Below are positions 1 to 10,370 of a stretch of 12,648 nt of DNA, in pieces (position 1 is the stretch's first letter; the number at the start of each line of letters is the position of its first letter). The notes under the pieces are model-generated. The model was not told the origin of the DNA. It saw only the letters and a list, made by a program, of their open reading frames with translations, and did no database searches. The DNA is taken from the NCBI GenBank assembly GCA_000697335.1, contig JNEM01014814.1, forward strand, positions 1-12,648. The letters are read 5' to 3'. The translations under genes and the position numbers were made by a program. The DNA comes from Conidiobolus incongruus B7586 (taxonomy: Eukaryota > Entomophthoromycota > Entomophthoromycetes > Entomophthorales > Conidiobolaceae).

Positions 1-203
1 GTCTTTATTGCTATTCTTAATAACCTTAATTATAGTAAACTAGATAACATTAGTAATTTTAATAATATTATAAGTTAATATATTTTTTTATAAGGTTGAT
101 TAATATAAAAATAAATTTTTTTAAAAAAGGGTTTAAATATAATGATTTTAATAAAAAAAATTTAATATATCTATAAAATATAATATAAATTAAATAGTTT
201 TTT
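1..203. other. AT-rich DNA without a recognisable feature
   Basis: This stretch is almost entirely A and T, has no CpG and no open frame of useful length on either strand. It may be the outer part of the repeat that begins near 204, but I could not align it with the region before the second copy (before about 11866), so I leave it undefined. Confidence 0.5.
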
Positions 204-1045
204 TTATTATTAATAACTTTTTGCTATATTTTTAATAATATTCTAACACCTAAAAAATAGTTTTTTTATTAAAGATTGAAATTTAATATTTTATAAATTA
301 ATTAAATTTTCTTACAAAAATTTTCTTTCCTATAAGCTAGTTTTTTAATTACTTAAAATAATTATAATTACATAGGTTATAATCTAAAGAGTATATTAAA
401 TATAGTAGTTTTTTCTAGTTATTTTTAATTAGAAAGTTTTTTATAGTTTTAGATTTATTTATTTTATAATTATAATGCAAAATAATAAGTTTTCTTAAAT
501 AATATTGAGAATATTAATTAAAAATACTTTTATTTAAAAAAAGCAATACAAAGTTTACTATTAATTGATTTTCCTTCAAAAACTAAATAAAAATAGCATA
601 TACTATTATAAACTATTATAATAGTTAACATTTACTTATTAACAAAATGCTTATTTAAAAAGATTTGTAGAAAAGGTTAATTTAACTAAATTTGACATCT
701 TGATTTGTGTTTTAGTAAAAATTAATACATAAAGACTTAAGATTCATTAATTATAAATATTTATTGTAAAAGTTTAAGATTCTAGTAATAATTTAGTAAG
801 TTTTATTTAATAATAACTATTCTAGCTTTTTTTAAGCTTTAGTTAATTAATAAGATACTTATTTTATATTTTTATTTATTAATTTAAGTTTAAGTTTTAA
901 TATAAATAAAATACTTCAAAACTATTATTAAAATGCTTAGATAATTATTTAACTATAATAAAAAAGTGTTTTTTGATATATTTTTTCACTCTAGTAAAAA
1001 ATTTAATAAGTAATAATTAAAGTTAATTTTTTAAATTTTAAAAGG
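204..1045. repeat. Unidentified AT-rich dispersed repeat, copy 1
   Basis: This segment aligns, in the same orientation, with 11866-12648. Landmarks shared by both copies include a block around 400-460 (matching about 12055-12115), a block around 575-600 (matching about 12185-12210) and a block around 820-895 (matching about 12430-12505). Differences are mostly transitions, with a few indels; copy 2 lacks roughly 40-60 bp present here around 505-560. By eye, identity is near 80 per cent where alignable. There is no CpG and no open frame, so the copy is an old, mutated repeat. I recognise no protein motif, so its class (LTR, internal part of a retroelement, or DNA transposon) is open. It lies 140 bp outside the left LTR of the retrotransposon. 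Confidence 0.6.
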
Positions 1046-1184
1046 TTTTTAATAATTTCTTACTTAATTTTAAAATAATTTACCCAGCAATAAATTATTG
1101 ATTTAAATGATACTTTATTATTAAAAGTTGCTTGTAAATTATAAATAATTTTAGTGGACTTATGGTTAAGATTTACTATAGGTA

Positions 1185-1569
1185 TAGTAATAAATACTGA
1201 TATAATATAGAGGAAAACTTAATATAAAAATAGTATAATATAGAATGTAATATTATAACATAGCTATAGTATACAAATATAAACAAAGTTTAATTAAGCT
1301 TTAAACTAGGATAAGTCACTAATATATTAAGATTTATATTAAATAGTGTTAATATACTATAATATTAATAAGATATAGTTTTAATCTTAAAAATAATGAA
1401 AAGGTAAAAAATAGTAAGAATTGAGAGAAAAAAAACCTAGTTTATTAAATAATTTAATACTATTTATATAATTAATTTAGTTATAAAAGTATAAATTAAT
1501 TATATAGTTTATAATTAATTGAATTATATGAAAATATATATAAGAATTTAAAGAATTAATCTCTTAACA
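1185..1569 (-). repeat. 3' LTR of the chromovirus fossil (385 bp)
   Basis: This copy aligns from end to end with 6490-6876. My hand alignment finds 41 substitutions, all transitions, and one 2-base length difference in an A run, giving about 89 per cent identity. The inner boundary is set by the CA at 1568-1569, where the two copies stop matching. The outer boundary is set by TAG at 1185, opposite TGG in the other copy. Confidence 0.88.
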
Positions 1570-1619
1570 TTTTTTTAGTAAATCTTTTAAAAGAGACATA
1601 CTCCTTAGATTTTTGTAAA

Positions 1620-1800
1620 TAAGTATAATAAGCTAAGATATTCTCAATATTTTCTCAAGGTTTTTATATAACTTCTTTAATAAAATAACCTATTTATTTT
1701 ATATAAAAATAAAGCTTATTCCTAATAGATTTAAATTTAATTATGTAATTAACATAGTATTCTTTTTCTCTATCTTAATTAATAATTAGATCTAGTTTTA
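1620..1800 (-). pseudogene. Chromodomain at the end of the fossil integrase
   Basis: On the minus strand this part resembles a chromodomain. There is an aromatic and lysine-rich segment corresponding to the family's Y-L-V-K-W-x-G-Y core, followed by a short uninterrupted stretch ENIENILAYY that matches the usual E-N-L-x-N-A-x-x-L-L block. Chromodomains at this place are known to steer chromovirus integration toward modified histones. The region is part of the broken element and is not a gene in its own right. Confidence 0.72.
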
Positions 1801-1834
1801 GAGTTTTTAATTAATTAGGAAAAATATTAAAATC

Positions 1835-3350
1835 TTTAAAATAAGGTTTGATTTTGGATATGTGAAAGGTAAAGTTAATCTTTAAAGTTGGGGGTAATTC
1901 CAAAGTAATATTTTCAGAATTTAAATCAATAAATTAAATTTTATAAGGATAATAATATAATAGCAAGTATTTTAGATTTAAGTTAGATTTAAGTAAGATA
2001 AGTTTAAAGGTAAATTGTTCTAAGTATGCAAACATACTAGTTTTATATTTAAGAGGATTCCTAGATAACTTTAAATATTGTTGTTCTATAATCCTTTAAT
2101 TTTTTTCCAAGTTAAATTTAATAAAGGAATTAATATATTTAATATCAGATTAAAATTCAACAATATCTAAAGGTATATTAATTTAAAGTTTTAGAGTAAT
2201 TATTAAGTTAAGGTGTTTATTATAATTGATGAAATAAAAGTTAAAACCTATTGATTTATTGATAAAGGTGTTAAATAAATATTAAAGTTGGTAGATATAG
2301 ATATTTTAATTTAACTGATTAATGTTAATATAAGCTTTAATCATTTACTTTAAGGTTTTAATAGTTTTTTCAACAAGTTTATTGGTTAAATAATAATTAG
2401 TAATAGATATAGCTAGATTAATCTTGAGGGAAAAAGATAATAACTTTTAAAATCAAAAGTTGAATCACATATCTCTATCAAATATAATAATTTGTGAAAT
2501 TTTATAATAAGTAAAAATATTAAAAAATAACAATTTTTTAATATCTTTAATTATAAAAGTTTTGAAACAAGGAATAAAGTAAACATATTTAAAGAAAGAA
2601 TTAATTACAATTAATAAGTTATCATAACTAGTTATTGATTTAAAGATTTCTATAAAGTTAAATTAAATTTATTATTAAGTTTTATTAAAGACTTATAAAG
2701 GAATAAGTTTACCATATTTTAATTGAGTATTATATTTAATTCTTTAATATATATCACAGATATTAGTGTATTTCTAAATTAATTTAATTAAAGAAGGTTA
2801 GTAATATCTTATTTTAATTCTCTCAACAGTTTTTAACTAGTTTTAATATCTTTTAATAAATAAATTATAACACTCATTAAATATTACTTGTTAAATTTTA
2901 AGAATATTAAAGACATATAAACAATCATTATAATATAATAAGTTATCAATGATTTTAAATCTTTTGACATATTTTAAGTGGTTTTCTAATATTTTAAAAA
3001 GTTTTTCTTTAATTAAAATAAAGAAATCATTATTAATAGTGTTTCTTGAAATAGTTTATTAAATTCTTTATTTTCTTTATTAATAATTATTATATTAATA
3101 TTTACTAGGTTTTTATAATTAGAAGAAAAAATAAATATGTGAGATTTTTTAATAAAGTATCTATAATATAATTTTATTAACCTAAGAGATATTAAATAAA
3201 GAAAAAGTAAGCTTAGATAGTTTTAATTCATTTAACTTATTTTCTTAATAAATACTTTTGAGTATTTAAGTAGATAAGTGATTTATATTTTATAAATACT
3301 AGGAAAAAATTGTAAGATAAGAAATATAAATGATTTTTGATTATTTCTAC
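1835..3350 (-). pseudogene. Fossil integrase of the chromovirus
   Basis: The most diagnostic part lies at about 1840-1905, where the minus strand reads LPPTLKINFTFHISKIKPY. This fits the GPY/F module found in the C-terminal part of Ty3/Gypsy integrases (L-P-P, then F-H-x-S, then K-P-Y). Near 2455-2500 the minus strand shows FDRDM in the context of the second catalytic aspartate motif (usually S-D-R-D-x-x-F). The first catalytic aspartate and the zinc-binding N-terminal part should lie at about 2550-3300 but are too altered to place exactly. The copy is broken. Confidence 0.75.
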
Positions 3351-3449
3351 TAAAGTAAAAAGTTTTTATTTATAAACTAGGTATTTTAATTTAGCTAGCT
3401 TAATTTTTTTAATTAGAATATTATAAACTTTAAGGTAATATTTGTAAGG

Positions 3450-4420
3450 TTAAACTTAACTTATTTTCCCTTATTTATTATTTTATCTTATAATTAAAAG
3501 ATAAAATATAAATTAAATTTAAATTAGGTTAATTATTTATTAATTGTAAAAGAATTAAAGTTAATAAAAGTAATAGTAGGTAGTTTAAGATTAAAAATAA
3601 ATAAAGTAAAAACATTAGTAATATAGAAAATTAAAACATTTATATAAAAAATATATAGTGGGGTTTATTCAAAAAGAGTGTTTTTTTCAAGAGATTAGTT
3701 AAAAGAATTATAAGTTTAACAAAAAAATCAATGAAATCTTTAAAGTAATTTAATAATTTAAGAATAAACATAAGTTGATCTTTGTTTATAAGTATAGTAA
3801 AAGCTTTTACATCATTAAGTTTAGTTAAATCAATGTTAATTCCTTAAGAAGAAACAATATAACTATAAAAAAAGATAGAAGAAGCACTAAAAATGTATTT
3901 TAATAACTTTAAAGATAATTTATGTTTTTAAACAATTTGTAGGATTTAATTTATATATTAGATATATTCTTTTATAATTTTTAAATAGATTAAGATATTA
4001 ATAAGGTAAAAATAACAAAGTTATTAAAAACAAAGTTAAAAAGGGAATTGATAAATTAAGTGAAAATTATAAAGATATTATATAATTTAAAGTTTATAAC
4101 AGTAAGTTTATAATAGCTTAGTAGAGTATTAAAAATAATTAAGAGAATAGAATTTTTTTCAACTTTAATGTTATAATAACTATTTTTAACATCTAATTTA
4201 GTGGATATAGTGGATTTAAGTAGTTTATCCCTAATATCATGTAGGTTTAATAATAGAGTTTTATCCTTAATAATCTTAGAGTTTAAAACATAGTTATCAA
4301 TATATAATCTTTAACCACCATTAACCTTTTATATAAAAAAGATAAGAGATTTTTATAATAAGGAAAAAGGTTTAATATACCCATTTTCAAATAATTTTTA
4401 GATTTCCTCTTTTAAAGTTT
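3450..4420 (-). pseudogene. Fossil reverse transcriptase and RNase H of the chromovirus
   Basis: At about 4165-4340 the minus strand aligns with the first part of a Ty3/Gypsy reverse transcriptase: a lysine-rich F-x-K-K block, an L-x-x-D-N-x-x-L-N block, then S-T-K-L-D-V-K-N-S-Y in place of the usual F-x-K-L-D-L-x-x-A-Y, whose aspartate is catalytic. The Y-L-D-D region is expected near 3985-4030, where the reading is degraded. RNase H should occupy roughly 3450-3750. Gene order and spacing fit the family. The copy is broken. Confidence 0.8.
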
Positions 4421-4699
4421 GATATTATTTAGGAGATAAATGATAAGTAAGCTTTAAATATAGTTATATATTTAAGAGAAGTTTAATTCTATATTTAATA
4501 TTATATTTAAAAGGTAATCTACTCACAAGTTTAAAAACATTAGCAAATTAATTTACTATATTATATATAAAGTGATAATTAGTTATAACTTTATTGAAAT
4601 TAATAGATAAAATATTAGTGGATAAATAATAAACAAATATATATCCTTATAAATTATTAAAGTTTTTAATTAATTTTTTACATTGGTTTTTGTTTATAA

Positions 4700-6300
4700 T
4701 AATAGAATTATTTAATACAATTGTAGAGTTGGTATTAGGTAAAGTATTTAGTAATTTTATAATAAAATAATATAAATTTTTTAAGATTAATTCTATTAAT
4801 TTCTTTTAGAATATAAATACAATAGATTTGTAACTTTTTAAAGTAATACTTATAAATTAAAAACTATAATATTCAAATTAATTTTAACTTAGTATAAAAT
4901 TATAACTAATGTTACTAACTAAGAATTTAATATATTGAGAGTAGTTAAGAAGTAGTAATAAGTATCTAAATATAGTGTTAAATGTTTATTCAATTAAGTT
5001 ATTAGTATATTTAATTATTTAACTGCTTTTTTAAGTAGGTAGGGATAGTTTTATAATAATAAAAGAAGAGATAATACAACTAAAGCAACTAAAGTTAATT
5101 AAAACATTAACAAGTATATCTATAAAATATCTAGTTAAAACAAATAATAAAATGATAATTAAAGGTAAAGAATCACAAGGTAAATTAGTTATTAGAATAT
5201 TTTTAGTTTCTAATAGTTTAATAAATTAGATTTCTTTAATATATATAATTTAATTTGTAAAATCATTAATCTATTAGAATTTTTGTGGATTAAATTAGAA
5301 TTTGCTAACTAATTATGAAAAAGATGATTTCTAAAGTAATATTAATATTATTCAAGTTTGATTTATGGTTGGTAAATCAAAATTATTGAGAATTAAATAA
5401 ATATTGCTTTTTGAAAAAACACTTATTAACTCTATAATTAACCTTTGTCTTTTAACAATAATAATAACTTTTATTTACTTTTAAATAAGCTTTATCTTCT
5501 TTACTAAAGGTTTTTTCATAAAGCTTTAAAGCAGAAACATTTATCATTTGAAATTTAAGTAGGTTAAAGTAAGTTTTAAAAAATTAATTCTTAAGGTGAG
5601 AAAATTTAATTATAGAGTAAAGAATATTATTAATTATAATTGCTGTATTATAAATGTTAGAAAAAAACATATTATTAAAATATTCCTTATTAACTAACTA
5701 GAATTTTGTTTAAAGGTTAAGGTATTATAATAACTTGTAGATTTATTCTTCTTCAGTGATATTTAATATAGTTAACATATCTCATTGAATTTCTCAATTA
5801 ATTACCTTATAGAAGTTTTTTATTTAAGTTAAGAAAGCTTTTCTCTTGTTAGTTAAACTTAATCTTTTAAATAATACCATTCTTTAAAAGCTTTTTCCAA
5901 CTGTTTAAAGGTTTATAATTTTGTAGTAGGTTATCCCCTTACAAACTCTTTAGGATTAAACTTATAATAAGTTAACCACCAAGTATAAGCAGATTTTTCT
6001 AAAAAAAAGTTGCTAATTTAAAGATATTCTTTAAATTTTCATTAAGAATTAAATTAAAATAATTCTTTATATTTTTAAGATAGTTTTCAAGCTTATAAAA
6101 GTTTTTAAAACTATCATAAGTGGTTAATTTATCTTTAAAAACACTAAAGAGGTAATTTAATATATTAACTATAATGAAATAACTAGTTTGTTAGATTTAA
6201 GCTTTTTAAGTTATATTTTTCTTAACTAAAAGTTATTTAATATAAGTTTTTTAGAGGGTAGCAAGTTCTTAAAGATTAAAGTGTTAAATTCACTTAATAA
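4700..6300 (-). pseudogene. Gag and protease region of the chromovirus fossil
   Basis: This is assigned mainly by position, between the 5' LTR and the reverse transcriptase. Around 5430-5510 the minus strand reads as a lysine-, tyrosine- and cysteine-bearing segment that may be the remnant of a zinc knuckle, as expected at the end of gag, but the spacing is not exact. No protease active-site motif is clear. The 6300-6489 stretch would be the leader between the LTR and gag. Confidence 0.5.
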
Positions 6301-6489
6301 TTAAGTTACTATTATTATTAAAATAATATAAGAGTATCTTTTTTTTAGTGGTATTATAGTGTATAATATTAAATTAAAATAAAATAAATTATAAATAAGA
6401 TTTTAAAATATTAATAAATAGATTTAATATAGGTAATTATTAATTTCTAATAAGTTTTTAATAGTTTTGTTACTGCTACTATATAAACA

Positions 6490-6876
6490 TGGTGGTAAAT
6501 ACCAATATAGTATAGAAGAAAACTTAATATAAGAATAATATGATATAGAATATAATATTATAATATGGCTATAGTATACAAATGTAAACAAAGTTTAATT
6601 AAGCTTCAAATTGGGATGGGTCACTAATATATTAAGATTTATATTAGGTAGTGCCAATATATTATAATATTAATAGGATATAGTTTTAATCTTAGAAATA
6701 ATGAAAAGGTAAAGAATAATAAAAATTGAGAGGAAAAAAAAACCTGGTTTATTAAATAATTTAATGCTATTTATATAATTAATTTAGCTATAAAAGTATA
6801 AATTAATCATATAATTTATAGTTAATTGAATTATATGAAAGTATATATAAAAATTTAAAGAACTAGTCTCTTAATA
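6490..6876 (-). repeat. 5' LTR of the chromovirus fossil (387 bp)
   Basis: This is the partner of 1185-1569. It keeps somewhat more G and C than the left copy (for example TGGTGG at 6490-6495 against TAGTAA), so the two LTRs were mutated independently after insertion. The outer end is near 6876, beyond which the copies differ by transversions and no longer align. Confidence 0.87.
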
Positions 6877-8297
6877 TTTATTAATACTATAATAAAAAAC
6901 TTTTAATAATTATTATTTAATTTAAATATAATTAAATTAAACAACCAATTTTAAAAAATTAATTTTTTAATAAAAAAATTATTATATATATTAAAAATAT
7001 ATAATTTTCTATTAACTTTGTATATATTTATTTATTTCAAACTAATAATATGTTTGAAAAATCAAAAATTAAAAAATTTGCTATTATTTCAAATTCAAGA
7101 TAATAATATATTATATATAATATAAATATTTAAATAATATAAAGTTTGTTGGTAATATTAAATACTAGTTTATTTTTTAATTTAATATTATTGCAATGAA
7201 AAATAACTTCATATTTAAGTATTCAAGTAATTAAATCTAAAACTTTGAAATATAAGTTGTAAATATAATTTGGAAGGTATAACTCAAAGTGATATATCAA
7301 CCCCTTCAGTGATTTATAGTAAATACAGAAAAATAACATAAATGAAATCATAATTTAACTGATTTACAATAATATTGTAACATGATTAAATAAAATAATA
7401 TCGATAAATAAATAAGAATTATCTAAAAAAAGTGATATTATTATTCAGAAACTTGGTAATTGGTTTTAAAAATTTATATATTAGTTTCAGACAAATTCAA
7501 CAATCTAGTATAAAATTTTGAAATACAAAATTCAAAATATCAATCTCTAATGTATATAGGGATACATCAACAGAATCTATCTGTTTTACTATTAAGGAGT
7601 TAAGTTAACTAGTATTTGTTATTAAAGCATTGATAAATCTATACACATATATAAAGATGAATAAACTTTTTTATTTTAATTTCAAAAATTTAGACTTTAT
7701 TGTCGCAATTTTTCTGAATCAGATATTTAATTTGATTTATTCCATTACAACATAGTCAAGTATATTAGAGCAGTGTCAAATATATTAGAATTTAATTGGT
7801 TATTGTAATATATGGAATTTGGATTAGTAATTGGTAAATTTGATTGTAAATGTATAAAAATATCAAATTAACATTAAAATCACAATACATTATTATTATT
7901 ATTATTATATATTTGAATTTTTTAGTTTTTAGACCTTTTTGGAGTATATTTTAATATTATTATTTCAATTATATATTTTAAATTCATTAATTATAAGGAA
8001 GTTGAAAAATCAATTTACATTTTAAAAACATCTTTTGATTAACGTCATTCTTATTGAAAAGAAATAAGCCATTTGTAATAATATTCCTTAATATTGTTAA
8101 ATTCTAAAGTAAGATATCTTATTAAAAATTAGGTTAATAATGAATCAAAATTTATTATATATTGTATTTTGTAATTTCAAAATAATAACATTGAATTATG
8201 AAACCTATTTTTAGAGATGAAGAATAGATAAATATATATATATAATAAAAATACCAGTAGAATTCGTTGATTATTAAATTATTAAATTTTATTCAAA
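6877..8297. other. AT-rich intergenic region between the fossil element and the dehydrogenase gene
   Basis: I see no gene here. About 6877-7150 has the same extreme AT content and lack of CpG as the fossil; from about 7160 the sequence is less skewed and CpGs reappear (first at 7402). It holds an 8-bp inverted repeat TTTCAAAC/GTTTGAAA (7035-7042 and 7052-7059, 9-base loop), a 15-base tandem duplication GTCAAGTATATTAGA (7755-7769 and 7775-7789, one mismatch), a TTA/ATT microsatellite at about 7889-7908 and an AT run at about 8231-8244. The last part probably includes the 3' end of the dehydrogenase transcript. Confidence 0.6.
8288..8293 (-). terminator. Poly(A) signal of the dehydrogenase gene
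   Basis: The minus strand carries a canonical AATAAA that begins five bases after the TAA stop codon. It is followed by AT-rich DNA suitable for a cleavage site. In such AT-rich DNA the hexamer can occur by chance, so the exact role is inferred from position. Confidence 0.5.
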
Positions 8298-10292
8298 TTA
8301 TTCCTTCAATAAAGATTTTCCTACAATTAGTTTCATAACTTCGTTAGTACCTTCCAAAATTCTATGAACTCTGGAATCTCTCCAGAATTGTTGAATTCTG
8401 TAATCTTTAAGGTAACCGTAGCCTCCATGCAATTGCATGCACTGGTCAATGATTTGGAAACTGAGCTCAGTGGCATGGATTTTGGACTAGAGATGGAATT
8501 AGTGAATGAGTAAGTTTTGATGAATTAGGAACTACCATGGCAACAAAAGAAGTCTTCATAGGGGAGTTTTGGTCGTAAAGGGATGCGGCTTGTCTTAGTA
8601 ATGTACGAGCGGATTGGAGTTGGGTAGCCATTTCAGCGAGTTTGAATTGAGTGTTCTAAAATTCATATTTAATAAATGCTGTATAAAGATGAATAATAAG
8701 TAATTTACCTGGAATTCGGATATGGATTGCTTAAATTGCTTCCTATCCTTGACATAGTCAATGGTGCTTTCCAAACTGGCTTGAGCAGCTCCAAGAGAGC
8801 AGGAAGCTAGGTCACGGAGTTAATAATTTTGATTAGCATGGAATTTTTACTAACTTACAAATGTTCAAACGGCCACCGTCTAATCCCATCATAGCAAATT
8901 TGAAACCTTCACCTTCCCTGCCTATAAGGTTTTCTTTAGGGATAGCACAATCTTCAAAGATGACAGCTACAATTCATTGGTTAATATAACATAGGTATTG
9001 GAGTTTTAACTAGTGTATTACCTCTAGTAGGTTGGCAGTTCCATCCAACCTATATTTAATAATATATTAAACTTGAAATTATAATAATATATACTATTTC
9101 TTAATACCTTCTTTTCTTTAGCACCGAAGCTCAATCCAGGGGTACCCTTTTCAACGACAAAGGCTGAAATACCTTTAGGACCTAAACAATTATTTAATAT
9201 ACTAAGTTTATCTTAATAATTAAAAAGGAATTACCAGGTCCACCAGTACGAGCCATAACAACATAAATATCACTAAGACCACCGGATGAAATAAATGCCT
9301 ATTCATCTTGTAAGTGTATGGACCAATGAATTAAATCATAAATATTACCTTGCTTCCGTTCAAAACATACTTATCACCAACCAATTTGGCAGTGGTACCC
9401 AAATTACCAGCATCGGAACCTGCACCAGGTTCAGTAAGACAATAAGAAGCGAGTTTCTATTAGTATTTGTTAAATAATATTCAAGCATCATAATATAACA
9501 TATTACATCAATATTGATCAATTGAGGAATATACTTTTCTCGAAGTTGTTGAGATCCGAATTGATCAATACAATAAGCAGCCAATCTAACAATGGATCAG
9601 TAGTGTGATCACCATAATGTATTCAATTAATTACTGATGGATGGTCAACATAGCAGTAGCGGCAGTGTCACCAGTGGCTAAAGCTTCAATTATGATGGAA
9701 GCGTCCAATCGAGCTAAGGATCATAGTTAGATAATAGTAGTATATGAATCATATGTTATTTACTCAAGTTGGAACCTCCCAAATCATCCTTCAAATAAAT
9801 AGCACCTTAATATTTATAACGAATATCAATACAAATTCTAATTATCAATTCTATATCAAATTACCAAATCCAAGTTCGGCAGCTTTTCTCATAGTATCTA
9901 AAGGTAACTCTTCGATTTCGTCATACTAACAAATTAAATTGTTAAATATTTATAATATTATTCAAGTTTTTAAAATATAAATTACTTCTTGCATTTTGGG
10001 AGCCAATTCGTTATCAGCGAAAGATCTTGCTAAGTTGTACATTTCAACTTGTTCATCTAACTAATATTAATAAAATATCTTAAAAAGTTTTACGTTTTGA
10101 TAAAATTACCGTTTAAACCGATTAAAGCTAATAAAAACAAAATAAATTAGTGATCAATATTCAATTTAAATATGAATTCAACCTACGACTGATAGGCAAA
10201 GTTTCAGTGACCAAAGTTCTCTTAACAATATTATTAACAGAGCGTCTGATGTGTTGAGAAGTGGTTGATTTTAATACGTGAGCCAAATTCAT
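8298..10292 (-). CDS. ACAD8: Isobutyryl-CoA dehydrogenase-like mitochondrial acyl-CoA dehydrogenase (15 exons, 414 aa)
   Basis: The enzyme is predicted to oxidise isobutyryl-CoA to methacrylyl-CoA in valine breakdown, using FAD and passing electrons to ETF in the mitochondrial matrix. The spliced reading frame is 1245 bases including TAA; human ACAD8 is 415 residues. Residues 1-31 form a basic, Ser/Thr-rich presequence without acidic residues before E30, fitting mitochondrial import. The helical N-domain spans about 38-150, the beta domain about 155-250 and the C-terminal helical domain about 262-411. [12 protein letters not shown] (158-169) is the first acyl-CoA dehydrogenase signature; [12 protein letters not shown] (370-381) begins the second. 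Glu397 in [10 protein letters not shown] is the expected catalytic base. Similarity to ACAD8 ([29 protein letters not shown]) is closer than to short- or medium-chain members, but substrate is inferred. The ATG at 10292 is chosen because it opens the presequence. No break is visible. Confidence 0.93.
8298..10292 (-). other. ACAD8: Exon and intron map of the dehydrogenase gene
   Basis: Exons in transcript order: 10187-10292, 10110-10127, 9986-10056, 9865-9925, 9764-9805, 9635-9713, 9507-9585, 9349-9456, 9235-9298, 9108-9181, 9022-9049, 8859-8966, 8709-8806, 8536-8655, 8298-8486. The fourteen introns are 49-60 bp. I set each junction by requiring GT...AG, frame and agreement with the acyl-CoA dehydrogenase family. 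Thirteen introns end in TAG and one (9806-9864) in AAG. Donor hexamers are GTAATT (five), GTAATA (three), GTAAAT (two), and one each of GTAGGT, GTATTA, GTAAGT and GTAGTT. Exon 2 is a microexon of 18 bp. Exon lengths sum to 1245 bases, a multiple of three, with no in-frame stop before the end. Confidence 0.9.
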
Positions 10293-10370
10293 CTTTTCTT
10301 TGTGAGTTATTAATTATTGTCAAATCTCCTCTAACCACTCTACAACCATCTATTTATATGATTGGGACCT
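10293..10370 (-). promoter_or_regulatory. Core promoter and 5' leader of the dehydrogenase gene
   Basis: On the minus strand a CCAAT motif (10361-10365) lies directly before TATAAATA (10351-10358), about 60 bases upstream of the ATG. A transcription start near 10320-10330 would be expected from the TATA position. The leader just before the ATG is purine-rich (AAAAG then ATG), a favourable start context in fungi. AT-rich DNA makes a chance TATA likely, but the CCAAT-TATA pair at this distance is reasonable. Confidence 0.5.

Larger units (their letters stand above)
1185..6876 (-). mobile_element. Fossil Ty3/Gypsy chromovirus LTR retrotransposon, full length but broken
   Basis: Two direct repeats of about 386 bp enclose 4.9 kb that reads, on the minus strand, in the order gag-like region, reverse transcriptase, RNase H, integrase, chromodomain. 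Integrase downstream of reverse transcriptase plus a C-terminal chromodomain defines the chromovirus branch of Ty3/Gypsy (Metaviridae). LTR ends fit the TG...CA rule, with one end mutated in each copy. A seven-base purine run (1570-1576, minus strand) beside the 3' LTR is a candidate polypurine tract. The primer-binding site is not clear. I found no convincing target-site duplication. The element is broken throughout, with dozens of disabling changes and no surviving long frame. Nearly all damage is of the C:G-to-T:A type, so age cannot be read from LTR divergence; it may have been inactivated quickly after insertion. Confidence 0.88.

Noticed and set aside
1175-6891. ACTATA just outside the left LTR (1175-1180) and near the right LTR (6886-6891) as a target-site duplication
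   Set aside because: Using it would push the LTR ends past the point where the copies still align (transversions appear after 6876) and away from the TG...CA ends, so it is probably coincidence in AT-rich DNA.
7035-7059. Perfect 8-bp hairpin TTTCAAAC/GTTTGAAA as a terminator or regulatory site
   Set aside because: No gene is nearby on either strand to use it, and an 8-bp mostly A/T stem is not unusual in this composition; it is recorded only as a repeat.
9360-9584. Unspliced 74-codon frame on the minus strand
   Set aside because: It covers exon 7 and then reads through intron 7 into exon 8 in the wrong frame; splicing at 9506/9457 restores the conserved acyl-CoA dehydrogenase sequence instead.
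9295-9929. Short open frames on the plus strand inside the dehydrogenase gene
   Set aside because: They cross exon and intron boundaries of the minus-strand gene and are antisense shadows.
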